A stretch of 64,000 nucleotides of DNA from Olsenella_K sp036454645 (GCA_036454645.1 JAZHSQ010000006.1:1-64000); one strand, 5' to 3'. Counted from the stretch's first letter, positions 1-9,761 are shown. Program-made: numbers and translations. Notes: generated by a model from the sequence alone, not told the origin.

Positions 1-108
1 GTGGGCCTCTACGAGACGCCCTATCTGGCCTCGGGGTCTGCCGCCCCGATCTTCTCGAGTATCATGGGTGAGGCCCTGCAGGACCTGGACGTGAAGCCCA
101 GCTCCTAG
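1..108 (+). CDS. ftsI: C-terminal end of a division transpeptidase (penicillin-binding protein, FtsI-like), partial
   Basis: The window opens inside a gene; 35 codons remain before a TAG stop. The tail reads Y-L-A-S-G-S-A-A-P-I-F followed by an amphipathic helix, which matches the usual end of class B penicillin-binding proteins such as FtsI. These cross-link septal peptidoglycan outside the membrane. Position directly before murF supports the division-cluster assignment. The catalytic motifs lie outside the window, so the name rests on the tail and on context. No murE gene sits between it and murF. Confidence 0.6.
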   Translation: MGLYETPYLASGSAAPIFSSIMGEALQDLDVKPSS

Positions 109-129
109 GGCAGAGAGGTGATGGTTCTT

Positions 130-1569
130 ATGCGAATGTCCGCACGGGACGTCTGTCTCGCCACCGGCGCCGCCCTCCTCGGCGGCGACGGCGCCGCCGA
201 GGTCACGGGGGTGACCATAGACTCCCGCGAGGTGCGGCCCCACGCCGCCTTCGTCGCCTTCGCGGGGGAGCGCACGGACGGCAACCGCTTCGCGCGCGCG
301 GCGCTCGAGGCCGGCGCCTCCCTCGTCGTGCTCACCGCGGAGCCCGACCCCGCAGACCTCGAGCTCGCCGGCCGCCTCGGGTCCTGCGTGGCGCGCGCCG
401 CCGGCGACGACGGCACCGCGTTCATGCTCGCGCTCGCGGGCGCGTGGCGCGAGCGCAACCCGCAGTGGCTCGTGGTGGGCGTGACGGGCTCGGTGGGCAA
501 GACCACCACCAAGGAGATGCTCGCCTGCGCCCTCGCCACGAGGTATCGCGTCCACGCCACCAAGGGCAACCTCAACAACCTCCTCGGCGTGCCGCTGACG
601 CTGCTCTCCGCGCCGGACGACGCGGAGCTGCTCGTCGTGGAGATGGGCATGAACCACGCCGGCGAGCTCGCCCGCCTCTCCGCCGCGGCGCGCCCCAACG
701 TGGCCGTCGTCACCAACGTGGGGACGAGCCACATCGGCAACCTCGGCTCGCGCGAGAACATCGCCCGCGCCAAGGCCGAGGTCGTCTCCGGCATGGTTGC
801 GGCCGAGGGCAGGGAGCGCCCCACGCTCGTGCTCTCCTCCGGGGACGACTTCACGGACTTCATCGCCGAGCGCTTCTGCGCCCCCGCCGGCGTGGGCGTG
901 CTGCGCGTGGGCGCCGCCCCCTCGGCAGACGTCCGCGCGACGGGCGTCACGCTCGGGGACGACGGCTGCGCCGAGGCCGACCTCTCCTTCCCGGACGGCG
1001 CGCGGGCGCACGCGCGGCTGCGCGTCCCCGGCAGGCACTTGGTCGCCGACCTCCTCGACGCCATGGCCGTCGCGTGGGAGCTCGGCGTCGACGTCTCCCG
1101 CGCCGCCGGGGCGGTCGGGGAGATGCGCCCGGCGCACATGCGCCTGGAGGTCGTCGAGCGGCCGCACAGGCCCCGCGTGATCGACGACTCCTACAACGCG
1201 AGCCCGAGCTCGGTCGCCGCTGCCCTCGACGTCCTGTGCTCCATGGGGTGCGCGGGGCGCCGCGTCGCCGTCCTCGGCGAGGTGGGCGAGCTCGGCCCCG
1301 AGTCGGCGCGCCTGCACGGCTACATCGGCGCCTACGCCGCGGCCAAGCCGATCGACCTGCTCGTCGTGATCGGCGGCGAGGGCGCCGCCCAGATCGCGGA
1401 GGCCGCCCGCACCATGGGCTTCTCGGAGGACGCTCTCGAGTCGTTCGACTCCGTGGACTCCGCGCTGCGCACCATGGGGCCCGTCCTCGCAGAGGACGAC
1501 CTCGTGCTCGTCAAGGCGTCGCGCTCCGCGGGGCTCGACCAGTTTGCCAAGGGGGTATACGACCGATGA
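130..1569 (+). CDS. murF: UDP-MurNAc-tripeptide--D-Ala-D-Ala ligase MurF
   Basis: MurF adds D-Ala-D-Ala to UDP-MurNAc-tripeptide in the cytoplasm with ATP, the last soluble peptide-addition step of the peptidoglycan precursor. The product is about 479 aa, normal for the family. An N-terminal substrate domain is followed by the ATP-binding P-loop G-S-V-G-K-T-T-T near residue 123, a central domain with E-M-G-M-N-H-A-G-E, and a C-terminal domain with D-D-S-Y-N-A-S-P, a MurF-typical motif. An AGAGAGG ribosome site at 112-118 favours the ATG at 130; GTG 118 and ATG 121 are in frame but too close to it. The stop overlaps the mraY start. Confidence 0.95.
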   Translation: MRMSARDVCLATGAALLGGDGAAEVTGVTIDSREVRPHAAFVAFAGERTDGNRFARAALEAGASLVVLTAEPDPADLELAGRLGSCVARAAGDDGTAFMLALAGAWRERNPQWLVVGVTGSVGKTTTKEMLACALATRYRVHATKGNLNNLLGVPLTLLSAPDDAELLVVEMGMNHAGELARLSAAARPNVAVVTNVGTSHIGNLGSRENIARAKAEVVSGMVAAEGRERPTLVLSSGDDFTDFIAERFCAPAGVGVLRVGAAPSADVRATGVTLGDDGCAEADLSFPDGARAHARLRVPGRHLVADLLDAMAVAWELGVDVSRAAGAVGEMRPAHMRLEVVERPHRPRVIDDSYNASPSSVAAALDVLCSMGCAGRRVAVLGEVGELGPESARLHGYIGAYAAAKPIDLLVVIGGEGAAQIAEAARTMGFSEDALESFDSVDSALRTMGPVLAEDDLVLVKASRSAGLDQFAKGVYDR

Positions 1570-2600
1570 TTATCGGCAACCCGGCCTACCCGACCTACCA
1601 GGTGTTCCTCTCCATGGGGATCGCGGCCCTCATCACCGTCCTCGTGATGCCCCCCTTCATCAGGCTCATGAGGCACGAGAAGATCGGGCAGCAGATCAGG
1701 GCCGACGGACCCAAGCGCCACCTCGTCAAGCAGGGCACCCCCACGATGGGCGGCGTCGTCATCCTGCTCGGCGTGGTCGTGACCTGCGCCGTCATGGCCG
1801 AGTGGACGCCCGACCTCGTGTGCGCGGTCCTCGCCATGCTCGTCACGGGCTCTCTCGGGCTCCTCGACGACATCGAGTCGGTCGCCCACAGGCGCTCGCT
1901 GGGCCTCACGCCCTCCCAGAAGATGGTCGGCCTCGTCACCGTCTCGGTCGTCTTCTGCCTCGCCGCGGTGAACTGGGTGGGGATCAGCCCCGTGGTCAGG
2001 TTCCCGGGCGGGCTGGACGTGGACCTCGGCGTGCTCACGACGACCTTCCACGCGGGCGGCGGCGAGGTCAGCGTCCCGTGGCTCTACGTGCTCTTCGTCT
2101 TCCTGCTCATGGCCGGCCTCTCCAACGCCGTCAACCTCACCGACGGCCTGGACGGGCTCGCGGGCGGCACGGTGCTCGTGGTCATGCTCGCCATGTCGAT
2201 GGTCGCCTTCAGCTACGGCGAGCTCTCGCTGGCGATCCTGGCGGCCGCGATCGCGGGCGCCCTCGTCGGCTTCCTCTGGTACAACTGCTACCCCGCCTCC
2301 ATCTTCATGGGCGACACGGGCTCGCTCGCGCTCGGCGCGGCCTTCGCTGCCCTGGCCGTCCTCACCAAGACCGAGATCACCTCCCTCGTGATGGGCATGC
2401 TCTTCATCATCGAGGCGCTCTCCGTCATCATCCAGGTCGTGAGCTTCAAGGCGACCGGCAAGAGGGTCTTCCTCATGGCCCCCATCCACCATCACTTCGA
2501 GAAGAAGGGCTGGAGCGAGACGAAGGTCGTCATCCGCTTCTGGATCGTCTCCGCGGCCTTCGCCGCGCTGGGCTTCGCCCTCTACTTCCAGCTCAACTAG
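1566..2600 (+). CDS. mraY: Phospho-MurNAc-pentapeptide translocase MraY
   Basis: MraY transfers phospho-MurNAc-pentapeptide to undecaprenyl phosphate, making lipid I at the inner face of the membrane. The 344 aa protein has about ten hydrophobic helices. Family motifs are visible: N-L-T-D-G-L-D-G-L-A near residue 189, the D-D of G-L-L-D-D-I-E near residue 100, and the loop H-H-H-F-E-K-K-G-W near residue 305. The ATG overlaps the murF stop by four bases (ATGA), which suggests translational coupling. murD follows after 20 bp. Confidence 0.97.
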   Translation: MIIGNPAYPTYQVFLSMGIAALITVLVMPPFIRLMRHEKIGQQIRADGPKRHLVKQGTPTMGGVVILLGVVVTCAVMAEWTPDLVCAVLAMLVTGSLGLLDDIESVAHRRSLGLTPSQKMVGLVTVSVVFCLAAVNWVGISPVVRFPGGLDVDLGVLTTTFHAGGGEVSVPWLYVLFVFLLMAGLSNAVNLTDGLDGLAGGTVLVVMLAMSMVAFSYGELSLAILAAAIAGALVGFLWYNCYPASIFMGDTGSLALGAAFAALAVLTKTEITSLVMGMLFIIEALSVIIQVVSFKATGKRVFLMAPIHHHFEKKGWSETKVVIRFWIVSAAFAALGFALYFQLN

Positions 2601-2620
2601 AAGGCCGAGGAGGTCATCGC

Positions 2621-4057
2621 ATGAACGAGGGCAGCGAGGCGCGCGAGGACGGGCGTGGCCAGGCCGGCCGGCTGGGCGACGTCTGCGTGCTCGGGCTCGG
2701 CAGGACCGGCGTCGCGGTCGCCGAGTACCTGGCGGGACCGGCCAGGGACAGGGTCGGCTCCGTCACCGTCTTTGGCGGCGCGAGGTCGACCATGGGGGAG
2801 GCGGCCCGCGCCCTCGAGGACGCGGGCGTCCGCGTCCGCGTGGGCACCGACGAGCTCGACGGCAGCTACGACCTTGCCGTCTCCTCGCCGGGCATCCCCG
2901 AGTCTTCGCCCTTCCTCGCCTCGGCGCGCGCGCACGCCGCCGAGGTCGTCGGCGAGCCCGAGTTCGCCTGGCGCGAGAGCCCCGAGCGCTGGGTGGGCAT
3001 CACGGGCACCAACGGCAAGACCACCACGACGACCCTGGCCGCGGAGATGCTGCGCGCCGGCGGCGAGGAGGCGCTCACGGTCGGCAACATCGGCACCGTC
3101 GCGACGAGCCGGGTGGCGGACCGCCCCGCCGGCTCGTGGTTCGTGGCCGAGCTCTCGAGCTTCCAGCTCGAGGAGACCGTGCGGCTTCACCCCAGGGTCG
3201 CCGTCCTGCTCAACATAACGCCGGACCACGTGGAGTGGCACGGCTCGCTCGAGCGCTACGCCGCGGCCAAGGAGAAGATCTTCCGGAACCTCGGCGCGGG
3301 CGACCTCGCCGTCGTCTCGGTCGAGGACGACTGGTGCCGCGCGATCGCGGGCAGGCTCGAGGCGCGCGGCCTCAGGGTCTGCCGCCTCGACGTGCACGGC
3401 GACCCCGAGGCGCCGCTCGCGGCCTACCTCGCCGGCGACGCGCTGCGCGTCCGGCTCGAGTCGGGCGAGGTGGAGCTCGCCCGCAGGGACGAGCTCGCCA
3501 TCAAGGGCGACCACAACGTCCAGAACGCGCTCGCCGCCTCCGCCGCCGCCCTCGAGGTCGGCGTGGCGCCGGCCGACGTGCGCCGCGCGCTCCTCGGCTT
3601 CCGGGCGCTCGAGCACCGCATCGAGCTCTGCGGCGAGCTCGCGGGCGTCCGCTTCGTGAACGACTCCAAGGCGACCAACGTCGACGCGGTGGAGAAGGCG
3701 CTCACGGCCTTCGAGCCGGGCCGGGTCGTGCTCCTGCTCGGCGGCCACGACAAGCTGAGCGACCTCGCGTCCTTCTCGCGCAAGGTGGCCTCCTGCTGCC
3801 GTGCGGCCGTCTGCTACGGCGAGGCCGGCGAGCGCTTCGCAGAGGCGCTCTCCGCCGCCGCGGAGGGATCCGGCCTCGTCGTCGAGCGCGCCCCGCACAT
3901 GGCCGACGCCCTCGAGGCGGGCTGCAGGCGCGCCGAGCCCGGCGACACGGTGCTCCTCTCGCCGGCCTGCTCCTCCTTCGACGAGTTCTCCGGCTACGAG
4001 GAGCGCGGCCGCGCCTTCAAGGCGCTCGTGCGCGACAAGATCTCGGCGGGCGCCTAG
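2621..4057 (+). CDS. murD: UDP-MurNAc-L-Ala--D-Glu ligase MurD
   Basis: MurD adds D-glutamate to UDP-MurNAc-L-alanine in the cytoplasm. The product is 478 aa. An N-terminal Rossmann-like segment begins V-C-V-L-G-L-G-R-T-G after a short charged extension, the ATP P-loop G-T-N-G-K-T-T-T lies near residue 128, and the C-terminal motif F-V-N-D-S-K-A-T-N lies near residue 345. The start ATG follows a GAGGAGG ribosome site. Only one base separates its stop from the ftsW start. Confidence 0.96.
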   Translation: MNEGSEAREDGRGQAGRLGDVCVLGLGRTGVAVAEYLAGPARDRVGSVTVFGGARSTMGEAARALEDAGVRVRVGTDELDGSYDLAVSSPGIPESSPFLASARAHAAEVVGEPEFAWRESPERWVGITGTNGKTTTTTLAAEMLRAGGEEALTVGNIGTVATSRVADRPAGSWFVAELSSFQLEETVRLHPRVAVLLNITPDHVEWHGSLERYAAAKEKIFRNLGAGDLAVVSVEDDWCRAIAGRLEARGLRVCRLDVHGDPEAPLAAYLAGDALRVRLESGEVELARRDELAIKGDHNVQNALAASAAALEVGVAPADVRRALLGFRALEHRIELCGELAGVRFVNDSKATNVDAVEKALTAFEPGRVVLLLGGHDKLSDLASFSRKVASCCRAAVCYGEAGERFAEALSAAAEGSGLVVERAPHMADALEAGCRRAEPGDTVLLSPACSSFDEFSGYEERGRAFKALVRDKISAGA

Positions 4058-4058
4058 C

Positions 4059-5717
4059 GTGGCGGCCGCCTTCGCGAGGACGGCCTCCGGGGCCGGCACC
4101 TCCAGCCGGTCCGCGCGGGGGCTCCACGGGGTCCCCGCGCGCATCATGGTGCCGCGGGTCGTCCTGTTCGTCTCCGCCTTCGGCCTCACGCTCTTCGGGC
4201 TGCTGATGATCTTCTCCGCCTCCTCGGCGACGGCGCTCGCCTCCGAGTCGACGGACTACGACGCGACGTACTACTTCATCCGGCAGCTCAGGTTCGTGGC
4301 CATGGGCCTCGTCCTGCTCGTCGTCCTGACGAGGGTGGACTACCGCCTCTGGCGGGGCGTGCCCCTCAGGGTCGTCTGGGTCCTGACGGTGCTCGTGCTC
4401 GTCGCGATCTTCTCGCCGACGGCGGGCACCGACGCCTACGGCGCGACCCGCTGGATCTCGGTGGCCGGCTTCACCCTGCAGCCCTCGGAGTTCGCCAAGG
4501 TCACGCTCGTGCTCACGGGCGCCGACCTCTACGTGCGGTTCTTCGACGAGGGGTCGGTGACCCCGGCGCGCTTCGGGGCGCTCGTCCTGGCCGCCGTGGG
4601 CCTGCCGCTGCTGCTGATCCTGCTGCAGCCCGACAAGGGCACCACGGGCATCCTCATCTTCACCCTGCTGGGGATGGGCTACCTCGCCGGCGTCAACACC
4701 GCCCTCGTCCTCGGCTGCTTCGCCGCGGTCGCCCTCGGGGCCGCCGTCCTCGCCATGCGCGACTCCTACTCGCGCGCCCGCGTCCTCACCATGCTGAACC
4801 CCTTCCTCGACCCCTACGGCTCGGGCTGGCAGCTCGTCCAGGGCTTCTACGCCTTCGGCTCAGGCGGCCTCACGGGCGTCGGGATCGGGATGTCGCGCCA
4901 GAAGTACTCCTACCTCCCCATGGCGCACAACGACTTCATCTTCGCGGTGGTGGGGGAGGAGACGGGCTTCGTCGGCGCCGTGGGCGTCCTCGTCGCCTTC
5001 GCCCTGCTGATCTGGGCGGGGCTGAGGATCGCCGAGCAGGCGCCCGACCTCAGGGGCAGGCTCGTCGCGGCGGGATGCTCGATCCTGATCGGCGTGCAGC
5101 TGCTGGTCAACGTCTGCGGCGTCATCGGCTTCTTCCCGCTGTCGGGCAAGCCCGTGCCCTTCCTCTCCTACGGCGGCTCCTCGATCATCTCCTGCCTCAT
5201 GCTCGTGGGGCTGATCGGCTCGGTCTCGCTCAGGGACGAGCTGCCGGAGACGGTCTACGACCGGCGCCGCGGCAGGCTGCGGCTCGCGGGCGAGGACGAG
5301 GGGCCCCTCGCGGGGACGGCCGGCTGGGACGGCGGCGGCTGGGGCGGCGACGCCCGGGACGGCGGCGGCTGGGACGACGGCCGCGTGGACCCGGGGCTCT
5401 CGAGCGCCGGCGAGGCCACGCCGCGCTCCTCCCGCCTGCGCCTCGCGGGCGGCGGGGGCGCGCAGGGCGGCGGGCGCGCTTCGCGCGCGCCGGCTGGCGG
5501 CCAGCGCCCGCAGACGCCCGCGGGACGGCCCGCCGCGCCCGCGAGGGGGGCCTCCGGCCCCGCCCTCGCGCCACGCCCGCTCTCGCCGGCGGACCCCCGC
5601 AAGTCGGGGGGACGTGGAGGTTGGCGGAGGGTCGGCCCCGACGCCGACGCGGCGGATAGACTGAGAGTGCACGACGACGATGCGCCCGCCTCGGGCGGGC
5701 GCGGCAGGAGGGGATAA
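4059..5717 (+). CDS. ftsW: Septal peptidoglycan glycosyltransferase FtsW with long low-complexity tail
   Basis: FtsW is a SEDS-family membrane glycosyltransferase that polymerises lipid II at the septum with its partner transpeptidase. The GTG at 4059, one base after the murD stop, gives 552 aa. Roughly ten membrane helices span residues 30-390, with the SEDS motifs P-D-K-G-T-T-G and V-P-F-L-S-Y-G-G-S-S near residue 366. Residues 390-552 form a Gly-, Asp-, Pro- and Arg-rich cytoplasmic tail not found in short FtsW proteins; actinobacterial FtsW tails are known to contact other divisome proteins. An internal ATG at 4146 would remove a 29-residue Arg/Ser-rich leader. Confidence 0.93.
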   Translation: MAAAFARTASGAGTSSRSARGLHGVPARIMVPRVVLFVSAFGLTLFGLLMIFSASSATALASESTDYDATYYFIRQLRFVAMGLVLLVVLTRVDYRLWRGVPLRVVWVLTVLVLVAIFSPTAGTDAYGATRWISVAGFTLQPSEFAKVTLVLTGADLYVRFFDEGSVTPARFGALVLAAVGLPLLLILLQPDKGTTGILIFTLLGMGYLAGVNTALVLGCFAAVALGAAVLAMRDSYSRARVLTMLNPFLDPYGSGWQLVQGFYAFGSGGLTGVGIGMSRQKYSYLPMAHNDFIFAVVGEETGFVGAVGVLVAFALLIWAGLRIAEQAPDLRGRLVAAGCSILIGVQLLVNVCGVIGFFPLSGKPVPFLSYGGSSIISCLMLVGLIGSVSLRDELPETVYDRRRGRLRLAGEDEGPLAGTAGWDGGGWGGDARDGGGWDDGRVDPGLSSAGEATPRSSRLRLAGGGGAQGGGRASRAPAGGQRPQTPAGRPAAPARGASGPALAPRPLSPADPRKSGGRGGWRRVGPDADAADRLRVHDDDAPASGGRGRRG

Positions 5718-5718
5718 C

Positions 5719-6849
5719 GTGAGCGAGAGGCTCGAGGTCGCGATAGCCGCGGGAGGCACCGCGGGCCACATCAATCCGGCGCTCGCGCTCGCGGAGGAGC
5801 TCGAGCGCAGGGGCCACCACGTGACCTTCTTCGGGCAGGAGGCCAAGCTCGAGGGCAGGCTCGTGCCCCAGGCGGGCTTCGAGCTGCGTCCCATCAGGGT
5901 CACGGGCATCGACCGCTCGCGGCCCTGGACGGCGGTCTCCGCCCTGTGGCGCATCCGCAAGGCGGAGGGCGTGCTCGACTCCTACTTCGCCGGGTCCGGG
6001 GCGCCGGACGTCGCGGTGGGGTTCGGCGCCTACGTGGAGATGCCGCTGCTCAGGTGGTGCCACAGGCACGACGTGCCCTACGTGATACACGAGCAGAACT
6101 CCGTGCCCGGGCTCGCCAACAGGACCGAGGCCGCCCACGCCACCTCGGTGTGCGTCTCGCTCCCCGTGGCGACCAAGGCCTTCGAGGACCGCGTAGGCCC
6201 CCAGACCGCCGTCGTCGTCACCGGAAACCCCGTCAGGCGCAGCGTGACCTCGGCCTCGCGCGAGGCGGGGCGGCGCGCCTTCGGGGTGCCCGAGGGGGCG
6301 ACGATGCTGCTGGTGTTCGGCGGCAGCCTCGGCGCGCGCCACCTGAACGAGGGGGTCTGCGCCCTCAAGGCGGAGCTCCTCTCGAGGGAGGGGCTCCACG
6401 TCGTCCACTCGACCGGCGCGGACCTCTACGACGAGGTGACCTCGTCGCTCGCCCTCACCGAGGAGGAGGCCGCCCGCTGGACGGTCCTGCCCTACATCGA
6501 CAACATGGGCGAGGCGCTCGCCGCCGCGGACCTCGTGGTCTCGCGCGCCGGCGCCTCCTCGATCGCGGAGATCGCGGCCCTCGCGGTGCCCTCGGTCCTC
6601 GTGCCCTACCCGCTGGCGACGGCCGACCACCAGACGACCAACGCACGCTACCTCGTGGACGCCGGCGCCGCCGTGCTCGTGCCGGACGAGGAGGTGGGCG
6701 GCGGGTCCTTCTCGCACGAGGTCCTGTCGCTGGTCGACGACGCGGGCGAGCGGGCGCGGATGCGCGAGGCCGCGCGCGGGCTCGGGCAGGACAGGGCGGC
6801 GCGCGCCCTGGCCGACCAGGTCGAGGCCGCCGCGGCGCCCGGCGTGTAG
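5719..6849 (+). CDS. murG: UDP-GlcNAc transferase MurG (lipid II synthesis)
   Basis: MurG adds GlcNAc to lipid I, making lipid II on the inner membrane face. The 376 aa protein has the N-terminal G-G-T-A-G-H motif (residues 11-16), a second Rossmann domain starting F-G-G-S-L-G-A-R-H near residue 200, and the donor-binding segment S-R-A-G-A-S-S-I-A-E, all typical of GT28 enzymes. The GTG start is chosen because a GGAGGGG ribosome site lies six bases upstream and it falls one base after the ftsW stop. Confidence 0.95.
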   Translation: MSERLEVAIAAGGTAGHINPALALAEELERRGHHVTFFGQEAKLEGRLVPQAGFELRPIRVTGIDRSRPWTAVSALWRIRKAEGVLDSYFAGSGAPDVAVGFGAYVEMPLLRWCHRHDVPYVIHEQNSVPGLANRTEAAHATSVCVSLPVATKAFEDRVGPQTAVVVTGNPVRRSVTSASREAGRRAFGVPEGATMLLVFGGSLGARHLNEGVCALKAELLSREGLHVVHSTGADLYDEVTSSLALTEEEAARWTVLPYIDNMGEALAAADLVVSRAGASSIAEIAALAVPSVLVPYPLATADHQTTNARYLVDAGAAVLVPDEEVGGGSFSHEVLSLVDDAGERARMREAARGLGQDRAARALADQVEAAAAPGV

Positions 6850-6982
6850 GGGGCGTGGCCCCCGCGCGTTGCGTGTAGGATGGAGTGGGCACCGAGGTGC
6901 CCTGCACATGGATGCGGCCGCGCCGGGCGGGTCCGGGCGCGGGCGCGAATCTGCGCGGGCCCTGCCCGCCGAAGGAGGAGAG

Positions 6983-8413
6983 ATGGCTGGTAACGCTGGC
7001 GACAAGGGCTTCAGGAGCGCCCACTTCATCGGAATCGGCGGCGCTGGCATGAGCGGGATCGCCCTCGTGCTGCACGAGCGCGGCTGCAAGGTCACCGGCT
7101 CCGACCTCAAGGAGTCGCACTACGTGCGAGACCTCGAGGCCGCCGGCATCGAGGTCTCGGTCGGCCACAAGGCGGACAACATCGACAAGGCCGCGCCCGA
7201 CGTGGTGGTCATCTCCACCGCCATCCCCGAGACCAACCCGGAGCTCGTGCGCGCCCGCGAGCTGGGCATCCCCGTGTGGCCGAGGGCCAAGATGCTCTCG
7301 GCCCTGGGCGAGGGCGCCCTCACGGTGGCCGTCGCCGGCACCCACGGCAAGTCCACGACCAGCTCCATGGTCGCCACGATGCTCGACAAGATGGGCCTCG
7401 ACCCCTCCTTCCTGATCGGCGCGGTCGTCGAGGGCTACGGCACCAACGGGCGCAACGGCGACGGCGGCTACTTCGTCTGCGAGGCGGACGAGTCCGACGG
7501 CTCCTTCCTCTACCTCGACCCGCACGTGGCCGTGGTCACCAACATCGAGGCGGACCACCTCGACCACTACGGCACCCTCGCCAACATCGAGGACACCTTC
7601 TGCAAGTTCATGGGCCTGGTCGGGGAGGACGGCTGCGTCGTGGTGATGGGCGACGTCGCCCACTACGCAGAGATCGCCCGCCGGAGCGGCAGGCGCTTCG
7701 TGACGTACGGCTTCGACGCGGGCAACGACTACGTCTGCACTGAGGACGACACCCACCACGGGCTCGCGAGCACGCTGCACGTGAGGACCCCCAGGGGCGA
7801 GACCTGCGACGTGACCATCCACGCCAACCCCGGCCGCCACAACGTGCTCAACGCCTGCGCCGCCATCGCCGTGGCCGACGTCCTCGGCCTCGACGTCCAC
7901 GCGGCCGCCCGCGCCCTCAGCGAGTTCAAGGGCGCCCGCAGGCGCTTCACGCACGTGGGCGACGTGGACGGCGTGACGGTCGTCGACGACTACGGCCACC
8001 ACCCGACCGAGATCGCGGCGACCCTCTCCGCGGCGGCCGACCTCGACTTCAAGCGCATCGTCACCGTGTTCCAGCCGCACCGCTACTCCCGCACGCAGGC
8101 CCTCGCCGACGAGTTCGGCCACGCCTTCGACGAGGACGACGTCCTGATCGTTATGGACGTCTTCCCCGCCGGCGAGATGCCGATCCCCGGCGTCTCGGGC
8201 AAGACCATCGTCAGCTCGGTGGAGCGCAGCGGCAAGGTCAAGGACGTCTCCTACATCCCCAACAGGAAGGAGCTCGTCGAGCACCTCTGCGACGTCGTGC
8301 GTCCGGGCGACCTCCTGATCACCCAGGGGGCGGGCGACGTGACCGCGATAGGCCCCGCCTTCATCGCCCAGATGCGCAAGCGCGACGAGGGCGCCGCGGG
8401 CGCCGGCGACTAG
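6983..8413 (+). CDS. murC: UDP-MurNAc--L-alanine ligase MurC
   Basis: MurC adds the first L-alanine to UDP-MurNAc, so it acts before MurD and MurF despite following them here. The product is 476 aa. A Rossmann motif G-I-G-G-A-G-M-S-G lies near residue 15, the ATP loop G-T-H-G-K-S-T-T near residue 119, and D-D-Y-G-H-H-P-T-E near residue 335; all are MurC signatures. The ATG follows an AAGGAGGAG ribosome site. A 133 bp gap separates it from murG and contains only a weak -10-like TAGGAT at about 6877. Confidence 0.96.
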   Translation: MAGNAGDKGFRSAHFIGIGGAGMSGIALVLHERGCKVTGSDLKESHYVRDLEAAGIEVSVGHKADNIDKAAPDVVVISTAIPETNPELVRARELGIPVWPRAKMLSALGEGALTVAVAGTHGKSTTSSMVATMLDKMGLDPSFLIGAVVEGYGTNGRNGDGGYFVCEADESDGSFLYLDPHVAVVTNIEADHLDHYGTLANIEDTFCKFMGLVGEDGCVVVMGDVAHYAEIARRSGRRFVTYGFDAGNDYVCTEDDTHHGLASTLHVRTPRGETCDVTIHANPGRHNVLNACAAIAVADVLGLDVHAAARALSEFKGARRRFTHVGDVDGVTVVDDYGHHPTEIAATLSAAADLDFKRIVTVFQPHRYSRTQALADEFGHAFDEDDVLIVMDVFPAGEMPIPGVSGKTIVSSVERSGKVKDVSYIPNRKELVEHLCDVVRPGDLLITQGAGDVTAIGPAFIAQMRKRDEGAAGAGD

Positions 8414-8441
8414 CGGCTCAAGGGAACTCCGGGGACACGAC

Positions 8442-9614
8442 ATGGGCCTTCGTCTGAGGTTGAGCGGTCTCGGCAGGGGGCGGGGCAAGGCCCGCCCCCC
8501 GAAGGGCGCCTCGAGCGTCCTCGGCTCCTCGCTGGGCGACGTCGCCGGCAGGCTGCAGGGGAGGGGCCTGCCCAAGGGAGGCATCCGCGAGGGCAACCTC
8601 AAGGTGGACCCGTCCGCCACCGGCAGGCTCACCGCAGGCGACCAGCGGCGGCGCGGCAGGCTCCTCAGGGGCGTCATCATCGCCCTCGTCGTGGTCGTGG
8701 CCCTCGTCGTCGTCGCCACGGTGGGCGTCACCCTGCTCTCGCACACCTCGACCTTCACGATCGAGTCCTTAGACGTCTCCGGCACCGAGCACGTCTCCGC
8801 GGACACGGTCGCGCGACTCGCGAAGGTGGAGAGCGGGGCGACCCTCCTCAACGTGGACGTCCAGGCCGTCGAGGAGAACCTCAGGAGGAACCCCTGGATC
8901 GAGTCGGCGACCATCACGCGCGAGTTCCCCGACAGGCTCGGGATAGAGGTCCACGAGAGGCCGGTCGGCGAGGTCGTCGTCATGAGCACGGGCGACATCG
9001 CGTGGCTGCTCGGCGCCGACGGCGTCTGGATCGAGCCCGTCCACCTCACGGTGCCGGACGGCCAGAACGCCAACGACGTGGCGCTCTCGCTGGCCGAGCA
9101 GTACGGCGCCCTCCTCGTGACCGACGCCCCCAGCTCGATGGAGCCCACCGCCGGCGCCACGGCCACGGATGACTGCCTGAGGACCGTCGAGCTCTTCCAG
9201 GAGCAGTTCTCGCAGGACTTCAGGAACCAGATCGCCTCCTACTCCGTGGAGGACTCGGAGAGCGTCACCTGCGTGCTCGAGAGCGGCGTCGAGGTGTCCC
9301 TGGGCTCGGCCTCCAACGTGGACACGAAGGAGGCGCTCGCGCGCCAGCTGCTCGAGAAGTACCCGGGCGAGCTCACCTACGTCAACGTCCGCGTGCCCTC
9401 CAAGCCCGCCTACCGCAGGCTCGACTCCTCGAGCGTGGGCGAGGGCACGGGCGCCACGGGGACCTCCGTCGAGGACGGCTCCAGCTACTCCGACTCCATC
9501 CTGTCGGACAAGATCGGGGACCCCGCGGACGTGAACGACGACTCGACGGCCGCCTCCGCCTCGGGGTCGTCCTCGGGCTCCGGCTCCTCGGACTCCGGCT
9601 CGAGCTCCCAGTAG
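8442..9614 (+). CDS. ftsQ: Cell division protein FtsQ/DivIB
   Basis: FtsQ is a bitopic scaffold that links early and late division proteins at the septum. The 390 aa product has a basic cytoplasmic part of about 74 residues, one membrane helix at about 75-97, and a POTRA domain at about 103-175 containing I-E-S-L-D-V-S-G and N-P-W-I-E-S-A. The last 60 residues are a Ser/Gly/Asp-rich tail. The basic N-terminal region is longer than in E. coli. It is the last gene before the 474 bp ftsZ leader and probably ends the upstream transcription unit. Confidence 0.9.
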   Translation: MGLRLRLSGLGRGRGKARPPKGASSVLGSSLGDVAGRLQGRGLPKGGIREGNLKVDPSATGRLTAGDQRRRGRLLRGVIIALVVVVALVVVATVGVTLLSHTSTFTIESLDVSGTEHVSADTVARLAKVESGATLLNVDVQAVEENLRRNPWIESATITREFPDRLGIEVHERPVGEVVVMSTGDIAWLLGADGVWIEPVHLTVPDGQNANDVALSLAEQYGALLVTDAPSSMEPTAGATATDDCLRTVELFQEQFSQDFRNQIASYSVEDSESVTCVLESGVEVSLGSASNVDTKEALARQLLEKYPGELTYVNVRVPSKPAYRRLDSSSVGEGTGATGTSVEDGSSYSDSILSDKIGDPADVNDDSTAASASGSSSGSGSSDSGSSSQ

Positions 9615-9761
9615 GCTCGCCCGGGGCGACTCAGGGCTCCCGGCGGGCTCGCGGGCCGCCCGCAGGCACGCGGTGGAATCTCCCGGAGCGACCCCGGGCG
9701 CCCGCTGCCCTCGAGGGTTGGTCGAGGCTTCGCGCCCTCGAAAGCAGGCGGAAAACCTCGC

